Below, one piece after another: positions 22,719 to 36,390 of a stretch of DNA of 64,000 nt. The translations under genes and the position numbers were made by a program. Below the pieces are notes generated by a model that saw only the letters and a program-made list of their open reading frames with translations, made no database searches and had not been told where the DNA came from. The DNA lies in NCBI GenBank assembly GCA_019722365.1, contig JADFUC010000892.1, positions 496,001 to 560,000 of the forward strand, given 5' to 3'. Each line of letters starts with the position of its first letter. Within the stretch, counting starts at the first letter, position 1. The stretch is from Lithospermum erythrorhizon. Lineage: Eukaryota; Streptophyta; Magnoliopsida; Boraginales; Boraginaceae.

Positions 22719-23666
22719 TTCTTGGTTTCTTGAGTGCTTATTTTCTTTACTACACTTTCCTTTTGGTGGATGATGAAAGTTTGAATAATTTGATGTGTAT
22801 AAATACAAGTGAAAGTGGTCAACTAATGAATATTAAATTGTCAACATTATGAGATTGATATTAGTGGACATGCAAGTGGGCTGCTGCTGCCATCGATTAT
22901 GACTAGCATGTGCTAGTCAATTTTTGGGATGAGGAGGGTGGGGTTGGTACATTGTTATTGAAGTTACCACTATACTTTCATCTCTAAAAATTCATTCAAT
23001 ATGATCAACATCAACAAACTTTGATATAATAATTAAATCACAATTTTAATTTTAATTGAAGTTTTGATATTAATATTAAAGTATGATGAAAATCGACCAA
23101 TGCTTGAAAGATCAAAACATTAATAAAAGTGGAAGATATTTTAGGGATGAAGAGAGTAATAGATTAAATAAACTATGTAGTTATACACCAATATACCACA
23201 AGCTTAAGGATTTGTAAGAATGTGTTCTTTTATTAGTTAAAATAACATTATCATCATGTCCTAATACATCTAAAGAAGTCTTGTCCAAGCGAGATATGAG
23301 AGGTCGGATAGTAAAGCTTATCGTTGAAGCGAAAGTTATTGCAAAATTATCAATTAAAACGTACTGAGTAGGACTCTGAAGATGAAAATGAAAAAAGTAT
23401 CTTCACATCAAAAGTCTATATACAGTGCAAGAAGTTAGAAGTATAACCACCAAATTCACAGATCTATATACGGATGGAAACAGAGACGACAGCAACAATG
23501 TATTGCCGTGCAGATAACAAAAGCACAAACTCGAATTCTTGAACCGCGACTTCAAGTTGCGATCCTTGAATCTCATGAGCAATGAGCGGTATGCACGAAC
23601 ATTGCTTGCTTCAAGCTTCGTACCCTGAGTTTATAGATATTTTGGGAGCCATCGGAAACATCAAAG
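22719..23666. other. Intergenic, peptide promoter and MUS81 3' region
   Basis: Contains the promoter of the minus-strand peptide gene and, further right, the 3' untranslated part of MUS81. No further gene supported. Confidence 0.5.
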
Positions 23667-26600
23667 CTAATTGCCCCACACTAGCTGAAAAATATTTCTG
23701 CTTGCTGCTCCATTGATTAGATTATTACTCTGCTTCTTGAGCATTTCCGCTTGTGCATGAGTATCACCATCCTTCGCAGAGCAAAATGGAAATTTCGAAG
23801 TGAGGGGAAATACCAGTGATGCTTTCAGTAACAGATGAGAGTTGCAGGTGTCATGAGTTATTAAAGGAAGCAAAGATCAATACCAAATTCTGTTCTGTTT
23901 AATCAAAATTTGATCACGAAACAATGACTGTTCTGTTTAGTAGTTAGTAGTTACAATGTTTACAATTAAGAAATTTGTGCAGGAGTAGGTGAAAATCACG
24001 ACTATATAATTTTTCTTAGTTACAAGTGAGTCGTGACAAACAAATTAAGGTACTCATAGGATCTACAACAATGGAAAAGCTCACCAGTAGAGAGTAGGCA
24101 CGTGCTAGGGAAAGTAATGTGGGATAAAGATCCACAACAGCAAGAGCAATCTCCTCAGTTACTTGAGGAACCTGCAGTGTTACAGACGTTTGAGAAACGT
24201 GTAATTGATTAAATCTTTTACAGTTTCTAAACAAAATAAACTGGGCGGCAGTTAAGATCAACCAATTTGAATGCATGGCAAAATCCTAAAATCAACATGG
24301 AATTCATGGCATCAGTATGCATTCAAAGATAAGATCCATGGTATAAATGTAGGGCTTGATGATCATTTTGTTAGATATTACCTGCATCAGTTGAATAGCA
24401 AATACATCACTAACTGTCAACATCTCCATATCTTGACATCTTTTAACGAAATCCTTATAAGGAGCACAGACTGAACTATTATGTTCGGGGTCCAAAGATC
24501 TGTAGTACTTCTTTATTGATTGCGTAAGATGGCCATACTTTCTCAAGGTATCCCCCAAGCCAGTTGTTCTTTGAACATCAAACCCCTCCAAGATTTCAGT
24601 AGTGAAACACCTACAATATGGAAGCATAAAACTATGAGTGAAATAAAGCAGAACAGAAAAGCTACACAAAAGAGCAACAAATATTGAAAAATAGCATAAA
24701 TAATAAGGCTTCCACCAAAATACAACAGTTCCTATAACATTAAGTCGAACTTGTAACTTTCTTTGTCCTTCCCTTGAAGTCAGCAAGAAGTCGCAAAGAT
24801 ATAATACAAAAATATGAATTAGCAAATAAGGCCCCACAAGAAGGAATTTAAGAAATATAAGGAAATAGTCAAGTCATATTATGGAAATAGAAAGGCAATT
24901 CTCACGCTGTTTTGATGCTTTCAGCAGCCTCCGAAGCATTTGGATCACCTTCCACAAGATATATCATCTTTTTTAGACCACATCTCTGCGAGAATAATAC
25001 AACAAAATCTTGTATTGTAAGGAAAATTAAAAGGAAACAAGATAGTAAGGAAAATTATAAAATCTTGCAGAAAGAACAATACCATAAGTCGCAGCTTCTG
25101 ATCTTTGTATCTATTGTCTCTAATAGAGCTGCGTAAATCATCAACTTTTTTGCGCTCAACAATAAAATCAAGAACATATTCACTACCGAATTGTTTATGT
25201 TGCGCGATCCAGATACCATCTCCAACAGGGAGCCTCCTAACCTACAGCGAGTCAGCATTTATCATGAAGAAGTACTCCAGCATGAATCTGTTTTTTAAAT
25301 CCGGCAGATACTATGGGTGCTCACGGAAAGCATTAAACTCCTCATACACTGTTATAAAAACAAATATTTTCACAGTTTGGAGAAGACCTATGCATATAAT
25401 CTTGAGATACAGGAGATTGAACCCACTGTTTCCTAAATCCTACAACCCATAATTACAATAATTATTCAATTATTCATCATGTTGCTGAAAAGAGGAACAT
25501 AAAATAGAAAGAAAAGTTTCCTATTGCCTAGCTTTCCATTCAATAAAATTGAACAAAATAATATTAAGGACACAGCTTTACTTACCTCAACTTCAATTTC
25601 GAATTGAGCTCTAATATTATCAATTAATTTTGATGCCCGAGACCTATAGTGAAGGAAATTCAGATGTAGAAGTCAGGCAATGGACTAGAACATCACCATG
25701 GACAAGGCTATATGCTCGAGAAAAAATCAAATAAAAACATCAGCAAGGACAAAAAAGGATGTATGGTTCATAAATAAGGGGAAATGTAAAGAAGAGAGAA
25801 ATCTATTCCTATAAGGAATATTACAGAAAGTCAAGTTTGATGAGTAATTTACACCTGACACCCTTTATGGAGGGATTAGTAGGAGAGAAATGCAACACCT
25901 TGGTCAAATCAACAGTTCTTAGTTATTCTTGACAAGAAGATAGTATCAGAATACTATACAGACAAAACTTAAAAGGTGCACTACCTACAGACTATCAGCT
26001 GAACCATACAGATACTTACCCTCGAGAAGCAAAATGTTCCCGATCATCCAATATCAAAATCACTTTATATGCCTCTTCAAATCTCTCCCCAACATCCAAC
26101 GGTGGAACTGCCAAACTGTACGGTTTGAAACTTGATATTTCTAAGCCTGCACATCGCCTAGGTCCTAATGTAGGCACCTCCTGATTAAAGGTATTAAGAT
26201 CCGATGACTTGGAATTTTCAGAACAGACAATACCGGCAGCATCTCTTTGTGGCTTCTTACTTGCAGGAATATCTTCTTTACCTGGTCAAAAGTGTCTCCA
26301 TTGGGACATTAAATTTGGACTGTAAAGAACAATATTCAACGATACTCCACAAAAAGTGGTAATTATGGCCTTCATGAACAAGGTAAGAAAACCTTGTCAA
26401 AGCATATAGGATGTGATATAAGATGAAGGATCATGGAGTGAACTTCATGATGATAATAACTTCTGGTATTTTGTCTTGACAAAATAAATAATGAATGTGA
26501 AAGTGTCATTGACTAGAGTCCCCAAATGTAATAATTTGTACTTGTGGCATTTGCATATCAGTAGTACAATGCAAAAAATTCAAGAAGGCATACCGTATAC

Positions 26601-29174
26601 TTGATTTTCTCGAAGACGACATAAAACTGTTGGCCATAGTGATGCTATATCTTTGCCTTGGGATGTTTCTGAAACTTCTGAAAAAACACGACCGACCTCC
26701 TCCTTGGAGAAGCCCATATGAAGAAACTACAAAATAAGAGCAAGTTAATATGTGACTAAGAAACTAGTGAAATGACACATAACAAAATCATGAATAGCAT
26801 GCTAATGATACGAAAGGAGTAAAAGAATAAGTAGATGTTGAGATTCAATTTTATCATAGCAAAATCTTTAAAGATTGAAGTATAGTTCAATGCACCAGAG
26901 GTTCCCAACTGACATTAGCAAAATAATGATCAATGGAAAATGACAAAGATTACAAGTCCTAGTGGAAGATTCCCAGGCGAAATTAAGGTGCATAACCCAT
27001 GAAAGCAATGGCCTCGCGTTGTCTAGACGAATGCCATGTTAAGAGAATCTTTCATGCACATAAAACTGACAAATAGGTACATTCCGCAAGGAACAATAAT
27101 CAACTATTAACCAGTCGTAATGGGGTCAACTAGCAACCTTATTAAGAAATTCTGAGGGAGGTTCCACTGATTTCTTCTGCTTAGTGAACTGAACAGATAC
27201 TGGATGCACCTTCTTCAGAGATGGAGCAGGAAACTCTGACTCTAAAAGATCCTTTCCTGACTGTTTGGGATCTGGTAGGTCATGCTGCTTCAAATTTGAA
27301 GACTGATCATTTGGTGCCAAAATCTCATCAGCATCGCTCAGCCCAGATCTGAATATACACTCACGTGCCGCTTCCTTGCCTTCTTCAGTAAGCATGTACC
27401 TTATTTACCATTTCCCAGGGAATTCACCATACATGAACAAAGTCAAAATAGCAACTAAACACGCACCTAATATGAGTACTTAGAACAATAGTTCACAAAA
27501 TATGCATCACGAATGCATTAGTTTATAAATGCATCATTCATCATTGAATATCACCATTCCTTATACTATATTAATTCACCTAAGATATGGCTCATAAAAA
27601 TCAGAGAGGAAACCATACTTTGCGGGGCAGCTAGACTTGGCAACAAGTCCTTTAGTTATCAAGGTCTTCATACAGTTCCATCCACTGTACCAGTCCCTTG
27701 GTGAGCTCCCAAAATCTCTTGGTTTTCCTTTTCCTTTCTCGGGCCTGAAAAGAAATTCAATTTGGGAATAAAATAAAATGTCAGCTAAAAATATTTAACA
27801 TATACGTAGGTATATGCTACATAACATGGATCATATACCCTATTGGCACACGAGAAAGCCCACTAGTTTCAGCTACATCAATTAACTCTTGTTTGTGCAT
27901 AAACTCGGTCCCACTTTGAACTTTTCTGAGAAGTAAAACACTCGTATGTGAGATGATTGTAATCATAATAACAAGGACAAAAGATTAAAAATTCAACAAA
28001 ACCTTATACTCTCCACTTTATGTTAATCATAGATTTCCATTAATACCTATATAATGTAATCAACAAGGCATATGCTACAGAATTCTTTTGTGGAACATAA
28101 CGTCTGGTACTCTTGCCCCTTTTCCCTGAAACAGTTCACATAAAATGCCTTTTACCAACTCAATACGGAAATATATGTGCTACTGCCTTTTCCACACCCT
28201 CGCTAGTTATCCCACACCCTTTATACTAAAAAAAAGTACCAACTTTTGTTGAACAGCATACAGTAACATTATTTTAATTGAATGCACGCTACACTTCCTA
28301 ATCAAGTAAGCATGTATGGCTATATATGTGAATTTACATTGAGAATTTGAGCTTTCTTTAACGTTCACTTGCATAAACCTCTTATACATCAACATTTTAA
28401 CAACCACATATAATATTAAATGCAGAATTACATATTCACTATTGCAAAAAAAGAAACATTCGACTACCTTTCTTTGCAACATCTTCATCTTCCGAGGCCC
28501 CTAAGCCAGTGTCGAAAAATCCTTGAGATTGCTTTATTATCCACTTGCCTATACCCCTTATTCATTGAGATTTCAACACCCAAAATAAGCATAATAGTAG
28601 TATTGATAAATAATTCCAAAAATAATCATAGAAGCTAAATTCAGATTAATCGAGAATCAAACTTAATTTCTCGAAAAACATACTTGACTTCAGATAATTC
28701 AAAACTCAACCATCAAAATTCCAAAAGTCCTCATAAAAATTCAAAACTAGACACTATTCTTCCATTCGACGGAGTATATAATAGAAGCTCAAATCAATTT
28801 AATTCCGAATCAAACTTGATTTCTTAAGCAACATAATGAATTTTTCACCAAAGCCTCATACTATTATACAAAGTTCAAAATTGAAAAAATCAAGAATCAA
28901 AATTGAAAATTGAAAAAGTCAACAATAAAAATTGAAAACTGGAGAATAATTTTGAAACAAATTAAGTAACATACTTGAGTTGAGAAAATTGTTTGATAGT
29001 TTTGATTGGATTTTTGCAAACACAAACATTGCAATAACCATTATACAATGTAGTATCGAGATTATCAGAAATTCCCTTAGGGCTTTGAGCTAATTCTTCA
29101 CGCTTAACCCATAAGAAATCAGCTAACTCCTCGTTCTCTGAGCAAACAATTGCTCGTCTTCTTCTTCTATCCAT
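23667..29174 (-). CDS. MUS81: MUS81 crossover junction endonuclease catalytic subunit
   Basis: About 14 exons on the minus strand encode the XPF-family nuclease that, with EME1, cuts branched DNA during recombination repair and makes a minor class of meiotic crossovers. Exon 1 (29,174-28,975) begins MDRRRRRAIVCSENEELADF. The N-terminal helix-hairpin-helix follows, ending GIGKWIIK in exon 2 (28,556-28,468). The winged-helix linker reads YVPQKNSVAYALLITL and WYSGWNCMKTLITKGL. The nuclease domain starts VILILDDRE near 26,060, and its catalytic signature ERKKVDDLRSSI is in the exon at 25,242-25,084. CFTTEILEGFDVQRT begins the exon 24,611-24,382. The C-terminal helix-hairpin-helix VPQVTEEIALAVVD is at about 24,171-24,086, and the protein ends NIFQLVWGN at 23,667. 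Several junctions checked are in phase and no lesion was seen. Exact boundaries of the middle exons are approximate. Confidence 0.95.
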
Positions 29175-30261
29175 TTCCAAATTGGACAATTTTTTGGGAA
29201 ATTGGACAATTATTTTGGGAAATTGGGAGGAATTGATTTCTAGCTTTTTTTTTTTTTTTTTTTGGTTGGGGTATGTGGAAATGGCGCCAGGTTTTGTTAA
29301 ATTACAAAAGAAAAAAATCGAAATTACGTGCTTGAATCGTTTTACACTTGTTAACATCCTTGTTTGATTTGTTGTTTATAAATAATTTATAATTACAAAA
29401 GTTATGAATTACTCCATATGATTTTAACCAAGTATCAATAAGACACAAGGTAATTCCGATAATCCCTACTTTAATATTCTTACAATTTGACCCCTGAAAG
29501 AAAATAACGGCATCATTTTAAAAAACGAATAAAACAATATTTTATTATTTTTAGTTAGGTTAAGTACACTCAGATTGAAAGTAAAACTCATATATCTGTG
29601 AATTGTCAATTCTTAGATGCACTTATTTACTACATTATATATGTAAACCTCCTATATCGCAATGCCAATTTTCGAACCTGGATATTTGGTCTAATTCATT
29701 GATGCACTAATCTGTGCAGGCAAAAATGATTCTAATAAGAAAACATGATGATAGAAGAAGCCATTGCCGTTGACCACACATATTCTGAATAAATTAAGAA
29801 TCAATACCACCAAAGCAAATGTTAGAATGGTATTACACAATAACACCATATCTCAATACCTCTAAAAAGATTTCCGTTTAAGTAAGATAGTAGAATCAGG
29901 TTATACTTAATCTAAACATTATACTAGATTCTTTTCGATCACGAAACATTATATGCTATTTCGCAATATATAAGAAACAAATGATAGAATGGACTTATCA
30001 ATATAGAAATTAGTCAACATTTTGTCATATGAGTTTGATCAATTTGAAGAGTTTGTCAATCTATCAATGATGTTTACAATGACAAAACAGCCCATGAGAT
30101 TTATTGGGACTGTTGCACAGGCTAGGAGGAGGCAATAACCAGTAAGCCTCTCATCCAAAACCAGGCCATATAAATACAGACTATCTAGTATTCACAGAGA
30201 AATTACATCACAACACCACCTTCATTTGCCTTTTACTAGCAATTTAAAGGTGCAACAACAT
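29175..30261. other. Intergenic between MUS81 promoter and kinase 3' end
   Basis: The MUS81 upstream side has a poly-T run of about 20 at 29,246-29,265. The remainder is AT-rich with no credible gene. The segment next to 30,262 should be the kinase 3' untranslated region. Confidence 0.5.
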
Positions 30262-33200
30262 CTACTTGAAGCTCGACGTTCGGCTCCATCGACCTTGCAA
30301 GTATTCTTCTACAGAAATCATTTGCTCTGCACTACTACTAGATAGTGAATCATCGTCCAGATTTTGTAACGCAAGATTAAGAAAGGATTGGATTGTTTTC
30401 GGGGATTGTTCATCATCATCAACTTCGGTTTCTTCAGATGAGCCGATATGTTGCTCTGCCCACTTTACTATTTCAGGTTCTCCTTGAAGGAGCTTCACCA
30501 CCTGCTTAAAAGAATCATGCAAATCAGGACTTGGTTAGGTTTCATATAGACAAACGAACAATCGATGGGACTTAGGCTATTGGGTATTGCTTAATATTAT
30601 GCCTTACCGTGCACATTTTGGGACGATATTTAGGGGCTCGTCTGATACAGAGACTGGCAGCTAAGACCATGTTCTTAAATTGATCATGGTCATATAGATC
30701 ACATAGGTCTGGATCTAGCAATTCAGAGAACTTTCCACCTCGGAGAATGTGCTTCGCCTGCATTAAATTCACAGTCAATGAGTGCCGATAAGCACCAGTT
30801 TACTGTCTGGATCTAACAAACTATAAACGGACTTATCAGAGAAACATACCCACATGACCACGCTTTCCTGACCCCTTGGGTTTGTATTGTCAATTGGCAT
30901 TCTACCAGATAATAGCTCGAGAAGAACAACACCGAAAGCATATACATCAATTTTCTCATCGAGTCTGCCATGCATAAAATACTCCGGAGCCAAATAACTG
31001 CAACAGAAATACTTTTGAATAAGACACCAATTTTTGCAGATTTAATTGAAAATAGTTTGAATAAAGACATATATAACTTTAACCAAATGTTCCAGCAACA
31101 TCAAAGCTGTCAATGTCATATGATGCATTTGAAGCCAATGTAGCAAGACCAAAATCTGATAGCTGCAAGAACAAGTATTGTCAGAATTACTTCCACAAAG
31201 TTGAAGTGATCAATGAGGGAAGATACAGCAACATGAGAGATTCAATACCTGTGGCTCAAAATCATCCGAGAGAAGGATGTTAGATGACTTAACATCTCTG
31301 TGTATAATAGGTTCTTCACTTGCATTATGCAGATGGTCCAGAGCCTCAGCAATACCAATGGCTGTTTTATATCTCTCAGTCCATCCGAAGGAACCTCCCA
31401 ACTTGTTTGTGCCTCATATAAGTAAAGAAAATCAAGTAAGGAAAACTAAACATTCCAATAAGTGCTTTCAGGCTGATATAACATCATATTCAACCATACC
31501 ATGCAGATTTTCCTCTAAGCTTCCTCTGGTCAAAAGATCATAAACCAATAGCAGATTGTTGTCTTCGAAGCAGAAGCCAACTAGAGAGATTATATTCTTG
31601 TGACTCAAGGTTGTAATAATCTGAATCTCGGAAACGTATTGTTTCAGGACATCTTCGGATGATTTCAGTATTTTCACGGCCAGTTCCCTGCCATCTGGAA
31701 GAGACCCTTTGTAAACTTGGCTGCTTCCTCCTCTTCCGATAAAATTCTCTGTAAAGTACAATAAAATTAAAACGAAATGCAAACATTAAGTTGGCTAACA
31801 ACCTACCTTAGAAAAGAATACGGCGTACCCGACCGGAAGTTTGATGTTGCTGTCAAAAGTTCCTGATAGCTGAATAACCTACATATCGACGAGTACTTAT
31901 CAGAAAGGCCTTCCAGTTCTTTACGAAGTAGCTTCACATCAACAAGGTCTGATGAAGAGATCGAGTTGGATCCAACCACTACAATTTCACCACTCTCCTC
32001 ATCCAACTTAGAACTATTATGATCATCACTATCACGAATGCTATGTTTGCGATCAGGGAATATAGATCCAGAACTCTGTCCACTTGAAATACATTGCTTC
32101 AAAAAGGACTTCTTTGGTGGTGCAGAGTTTTCAGATCGTAACTTGTTATGAGTTAATACTCGACGGATACGTGTCCAGCCAGACCTGGATGGGGTATCTT
32201 GATTGCTAAGAGGCACCAAAGCTATGGAATTGGCTACATCATCACAACAAGAATCCTCATTTGAAACAGTAGACGTCAATAAACTCGAAGGACCTTTACC
32301 CAAAATCTTGGCTCTTATGGACTTCTTTCTTATCACCTTGAAGCCTCGCAACTCAGAATGACCCTCAGTGCTAGCTTGCCGTTGGAACAATATCTTTCCA
32401 TTATCAACTGCGATAACTGAAACACACCTAGGGAGGTTCCTAGAGCAGAATGTTGCTACCGCCACTGATGATCGGATCCTATGAGGGGTTTCCGAAGGTC
32501 CCACAATTAAACATCTTGCATTACAAGATCTCGCTTCACGGGCTAGAACTTTTCGAACTGGCGTACCTCTGGAGAACTTGAGCTTTAAATCAATCTACAA
32601 TAATCCATTCAACAACATTGTTAGGTCCCCATACCGATACCACTTCATTTCACATAATAACAACATATATCTGGTAAGAAACAGATGTTTGATCAACAAT
32701 TATAAAAAACAACAAGAAATTGTTTTTCATGTTAGCACCATAACAAAACAAAGAGGAATTAGCCTAAAAACAAGAGGTAAACGGAAAGTAAAGGGGCGAT
32801 TCGACAAAAAAGAAAATCTAGCAAGCAAACGTGAACATTAGTAAATTAATGAAATTTCAAAGGATGGCAAGATTACAACAATTCACAAAACTAGACAACA
32901 TTAAATTGATCAATGCAGTCAATTTCAAAGAAATTATGGAGAACTTCACAATAATAAAGCTGCAGAAGTTCGATTACATAAAACACACCTGTTTTAAGTT
33001 GCAGAAGCCTTCATATGCAGCCAATACAAAATGAAACCTCTTCACTAGCGAAAGCGGCGAGGTTTTATCTTCTACAAAAAAACACCACTAAAACAAAATT
33101 AAGGAAAAGAAACTCCAAGTCTCTAACCAACATCTCAAAATTAAGATACTTTACAAATGAACTCCCTATAATAACTACTCCTTCCATTGAAAGATGTCCT

Positions 33201-33712
33201 TTTGATAGTTCAACTCAAATATTTTTGTACATCTTACATAATATTCAGTAAAAAAATATACGAAAATGTAGTATTTTAAGCTTACTTTACAATTAACAAG
33301 TTAATTTTTATTCAAATCAAAGTTATCTATGTGAAGCAAGGTTACAAAGTTCCTTAATTTTGACTATTGAAAATCAAACTCGACAATCTTTTTTGAGTTT
33401 TGACATAACATTTAGTATGAAACTATAGTATTCTAAGCAAAGGATTAACATGTTAATTTGTTTGAATCAAAGTTATGTATACCAATCACGATTACAAAGT
33501 TACTTAATTTCGACCATTGAATATCAAACTAGACAATCTTTTTTATAAACATACCATTGGTTGGATCAAGAACATGAAGAGCAATGACGTGATCTCCAGA
33601 CTGAGCCACCTTCACCAAAGCCCATGTCAACAACTCCTTACTCTTCACATCCAACTTCACTCCCACCACTACCACCCCCCCTTCACCCCCACCCCCACCC
33701 CCCACTACTCAT
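30262..33712 (-). CDS. Receptor-like cytoplasmic kinase with N-terminal USP domain
   Basis: Nine exons encode about 678 residues. The first exons give a universal-stress-protein (adenine nucleotide alpha-hydrolase-like) domain: [47 protein letters not shown] and [10 protein letters not shown] Ser-rich linker precedes the kinase: [11 protein letters not shown] (P-loop), ELAVKIL (lysine), [11 protein letters not shown] (RD-type catalytic loop), LSDFGLA and APEYFMHG. The product has no signal peptide or membrane segment, so it is a cytoplasmic kinase. It matches the At1g21590/At1g77280/At5g63940 group; assignment to RLCK subfamily VI is from memory. Two single-base problems exist. Start ATG at 33,712 is one base out of frame unless the six-base C run at 33,698-33,703 is five. 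The exon 6 donor (31,084) is one G short for phase with exon 7. Substrates are unknown. Confidence 0.87.
33170..33545. mobile_element. MITE-family copies in kinase intron 1
   Basis: Two adjacent relatives of the repeat family seen in MAA3 introns, each with AAATCAAA(C/G)T, TACAAAGTT(C/A)CTTAATTT and GACAATCTTTTTT. They lie in the first intron of the kinase. The start ACTACTCCTTCCATTGA resembles a Stowaway end. Confidence 0.55.
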
Positions 33713-35860
33713 CACCAACATCACCACCACCACTACCAACATCTCCACCACCCCCACCACCACCGACAGTTTCACAACCAGAACAATCACTAAAAACACT
33801 CTCTTTACACTTAGAAAAAGCATTCCCATTACCCATCTTCACTGTCATGATCAACCACTCAAAACCAATCCAATTCACAACCAAAAACCAAAACCAAAAT
33901 CAAGAAAACTTCCACTATTCCTATAAACTATCAAAATATGCTTTCTTTTGTTGTATTCCAATAATGGGTACTAGTTTTCTTGGTTTTTTGAAACAATTTT
34001 CGTAAAAACATATGTTTATTATGCTCTTTATTGTCTGATGCTGTATAAAAAACAATGCAATAATATGTCTGTTTTTTATGTGCGTGTGAGTGTCGGAAAA
34101 TAAGGAAGATGGGGTTGAAAAGGTTTGTGTCCAGTCAAATACAGTAAATAATAGGGGGTAGGGGGGGTATGTAGGGTAGTAGGTGGTGGGGGGTAATCTC
34201 ACCTAAATCATAATTAATTTTCACACCATTTCGATTTAACCCATTTTATTAAAACCGAAATTATACATAAATAAACGCGGTGAGGATACACTACTCATTT
34301 AGGAGGAGGTTAATCAATTATTTAATCATTTAAAAGCATAAAAACATTATTTTTCCTCCAAATTTTTTTTTAGTTTTAACAATCCAAAAATAAACCATTT
34401 TTTTTAAATAATCTGATTCAACGACCATGAACGACCAAGTGACGATTTATTAAATCTATGTAGAATTATCTTATACTTAACGAAACGCATCGCCACCAAG
34501 TGTAGTAAGTAACAGATCAATCAAGTTATAATTTACGCGACGCTCTACGTTATAATTATTTATATTTTTAAATCTGACTAAAAAGAAAATAAAATACGAT
34601 CGTGAATACTAAAAAAAATGGCAATGCATTTATCTATTCCCTACACTTAAAAACTTTATGTATATACATCAATAAACTTTATATATATTGATACTTGAGT
34701 AAATCTAACATATCTTTAATGGACCTACCAAATCTTTAAAATGACTTATTGATATTACTTTCTTATCTAAGAAACCCAATTTGAAACATACAAATTTTAA
34801 AAATTATTTACTGATATTAGTTTCCTATTTGAGAAAACAATGTAGAGTTTTAATTTGGTCAAACTATTAATTCCCTATCAAAGAATAACATTTAGTTTAA
34901 TACAATAACAAATTTAGACTACTTTGATACTCTGATTTGCAATCACCATGAAGTTATAATCACAAAAAATTGAAGTATTATCAAATATTTCGTACCTATA
35001 TCATATTTTTTAAAATCATGTTGGCAATGTTTTTTAATACTGTCGAGGTACCACAAGTGCTTGTAACATATTGACATATGAGTTCTTTTTTAAAAACGAT
35101 ACGGAGTAATTGAGAATATGATTTCATCTACATGAGATTATTTAAAGTAAGAGGCTCTAACTCAAATGCAAATAGGTCTATAATTAGTACTTCGATGTTC
35201 TCATGATTGTTAACGTACTCTCAAGTGATTCAAAGTAATAACTAACTATCATTGATTTCGTAAATGAATTGATTTAAAAAAAAAAAATCTAACGATGAAG
35301 TTTGAATTCACTCGATATGCATCTATCCTTATTCATTAGGATTAGGAGTGAGTATCTAATCATTATATCAAACTTCCACCTTATAATTGAATGATTAATT
35401 TAATTATAAATAATATTTATATAAAAGAAGACATATGTGTAAGGGTTAATTGATATATTAAAAATTATCCAAACTATTATAAATTTAATTTGAATCAAAT
35501 TATTCTTATCAAACATAAAAATTTGTCAAAAGACGATTCTCTTCAAATAAAGGTGAAGTGGGCATTTTTGATTTGGACCTTCCAACTAACTAATAAAAGC
35601 AAATACATATAAAAGGTGATATTAAAGCAATTACGTGATGGAAAAGATTAAGAGAATATAAGTAAATTATGCAACATGGAAGTACGGAGTAGTATTGAGA
35701 CTAACAAAATGCATCAAACTTGTTGAGTTATTTTGCTAATATAAGAAAACATATACGGAGTATAAAGGAAATTTTGGCAGAACTTATACTTCAACTCGTT
35801 ACGTTTTCGGTTAGTGCTACTATTTCATTTCCATTATTTTGCTTTAGGTTTGGGCTATAT
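33713..35860. other. AT-rich gene-free sequence upstream of the kinase
   Basis: The proximal part is the presumed kinase promoter, with a G/T-rich purine tract near 34,150-34,190. Beyond about 34.2 kb I see only AT-rich intergenic sequence with three TACGGAGTA words (35,100, 35,683 and 35,754). Confidence 0.5.
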
Positions 35861-35864
35861 CATC

Positions 35865-36390
35865 TTAGGGGGCAGTATACAAGTGGGTACTGACCCCGGG
35901 ATTTAAAAAAATGTTATTATATATATATATATTATTTTTGAAAAAATTTAAATATAATATAGATTGCTTATGAAACATTAATTTATGGCTTCTTGGTAGA
36001 GGTTTATGTTCATTCTAACTGAATTGAAGTATTTTTAATTTATAGAACTTTTTCTCTGCATTTTCCACACCCAATTTCATCAACTATACAATTCTAGACT
36101 TCACACTTTCATAGTTTCTAATATCCCTTGAAAGGTGAATTTCACTCAATTGCCTTTCGGTATCAATCAGGAAGGAACAGACTGCAGACAATGTGATGAC
36201 AAATGATTTTCTTTCCAACGCTTTGATTGCATATGTTGAAAAAGAAATTGTGGATAACATTTGCATAGATTTTATCATTAAGCATAAACGTAAAGTGTGT
36301 TTTTAGTTTTATCAATAAAAAAATTAATTTTTTTAAATTCAATTTTAACTTGGCCCCCTTATTTTTAAATCCTAGCTCCGTCCTTATTCT
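35865..36390 (+). mobile_element. Degenerate hAT-type transposon remnant
   Basis: The plus strand at 36,196-36,306 reads a 36-residue tail with NDFLSNALIAYVEKEIVDNI, resembling the C terminus of plant TTF/ZMYM1-like hAT transposases (WLND.LVVYIEKDI pattern). The left boundary carries GGGGGCAG and GACCCCGGGATTTAAAA, and the right GGCCCCCTTATTTTTAAATC, typical of the ends of such elements. Most of the coding region is gone. A 64-codon minus-strand open frame at 36,084-36,278 is a shadow. Confidence 0.5.

Noticed and set aside
33517..34005. 162-codon plus-strand Pro/His/Thr-rich frame
   Set aside because: Antisense to the first exon of the kinase, whose USP-domain reading is clear on the minus strand.
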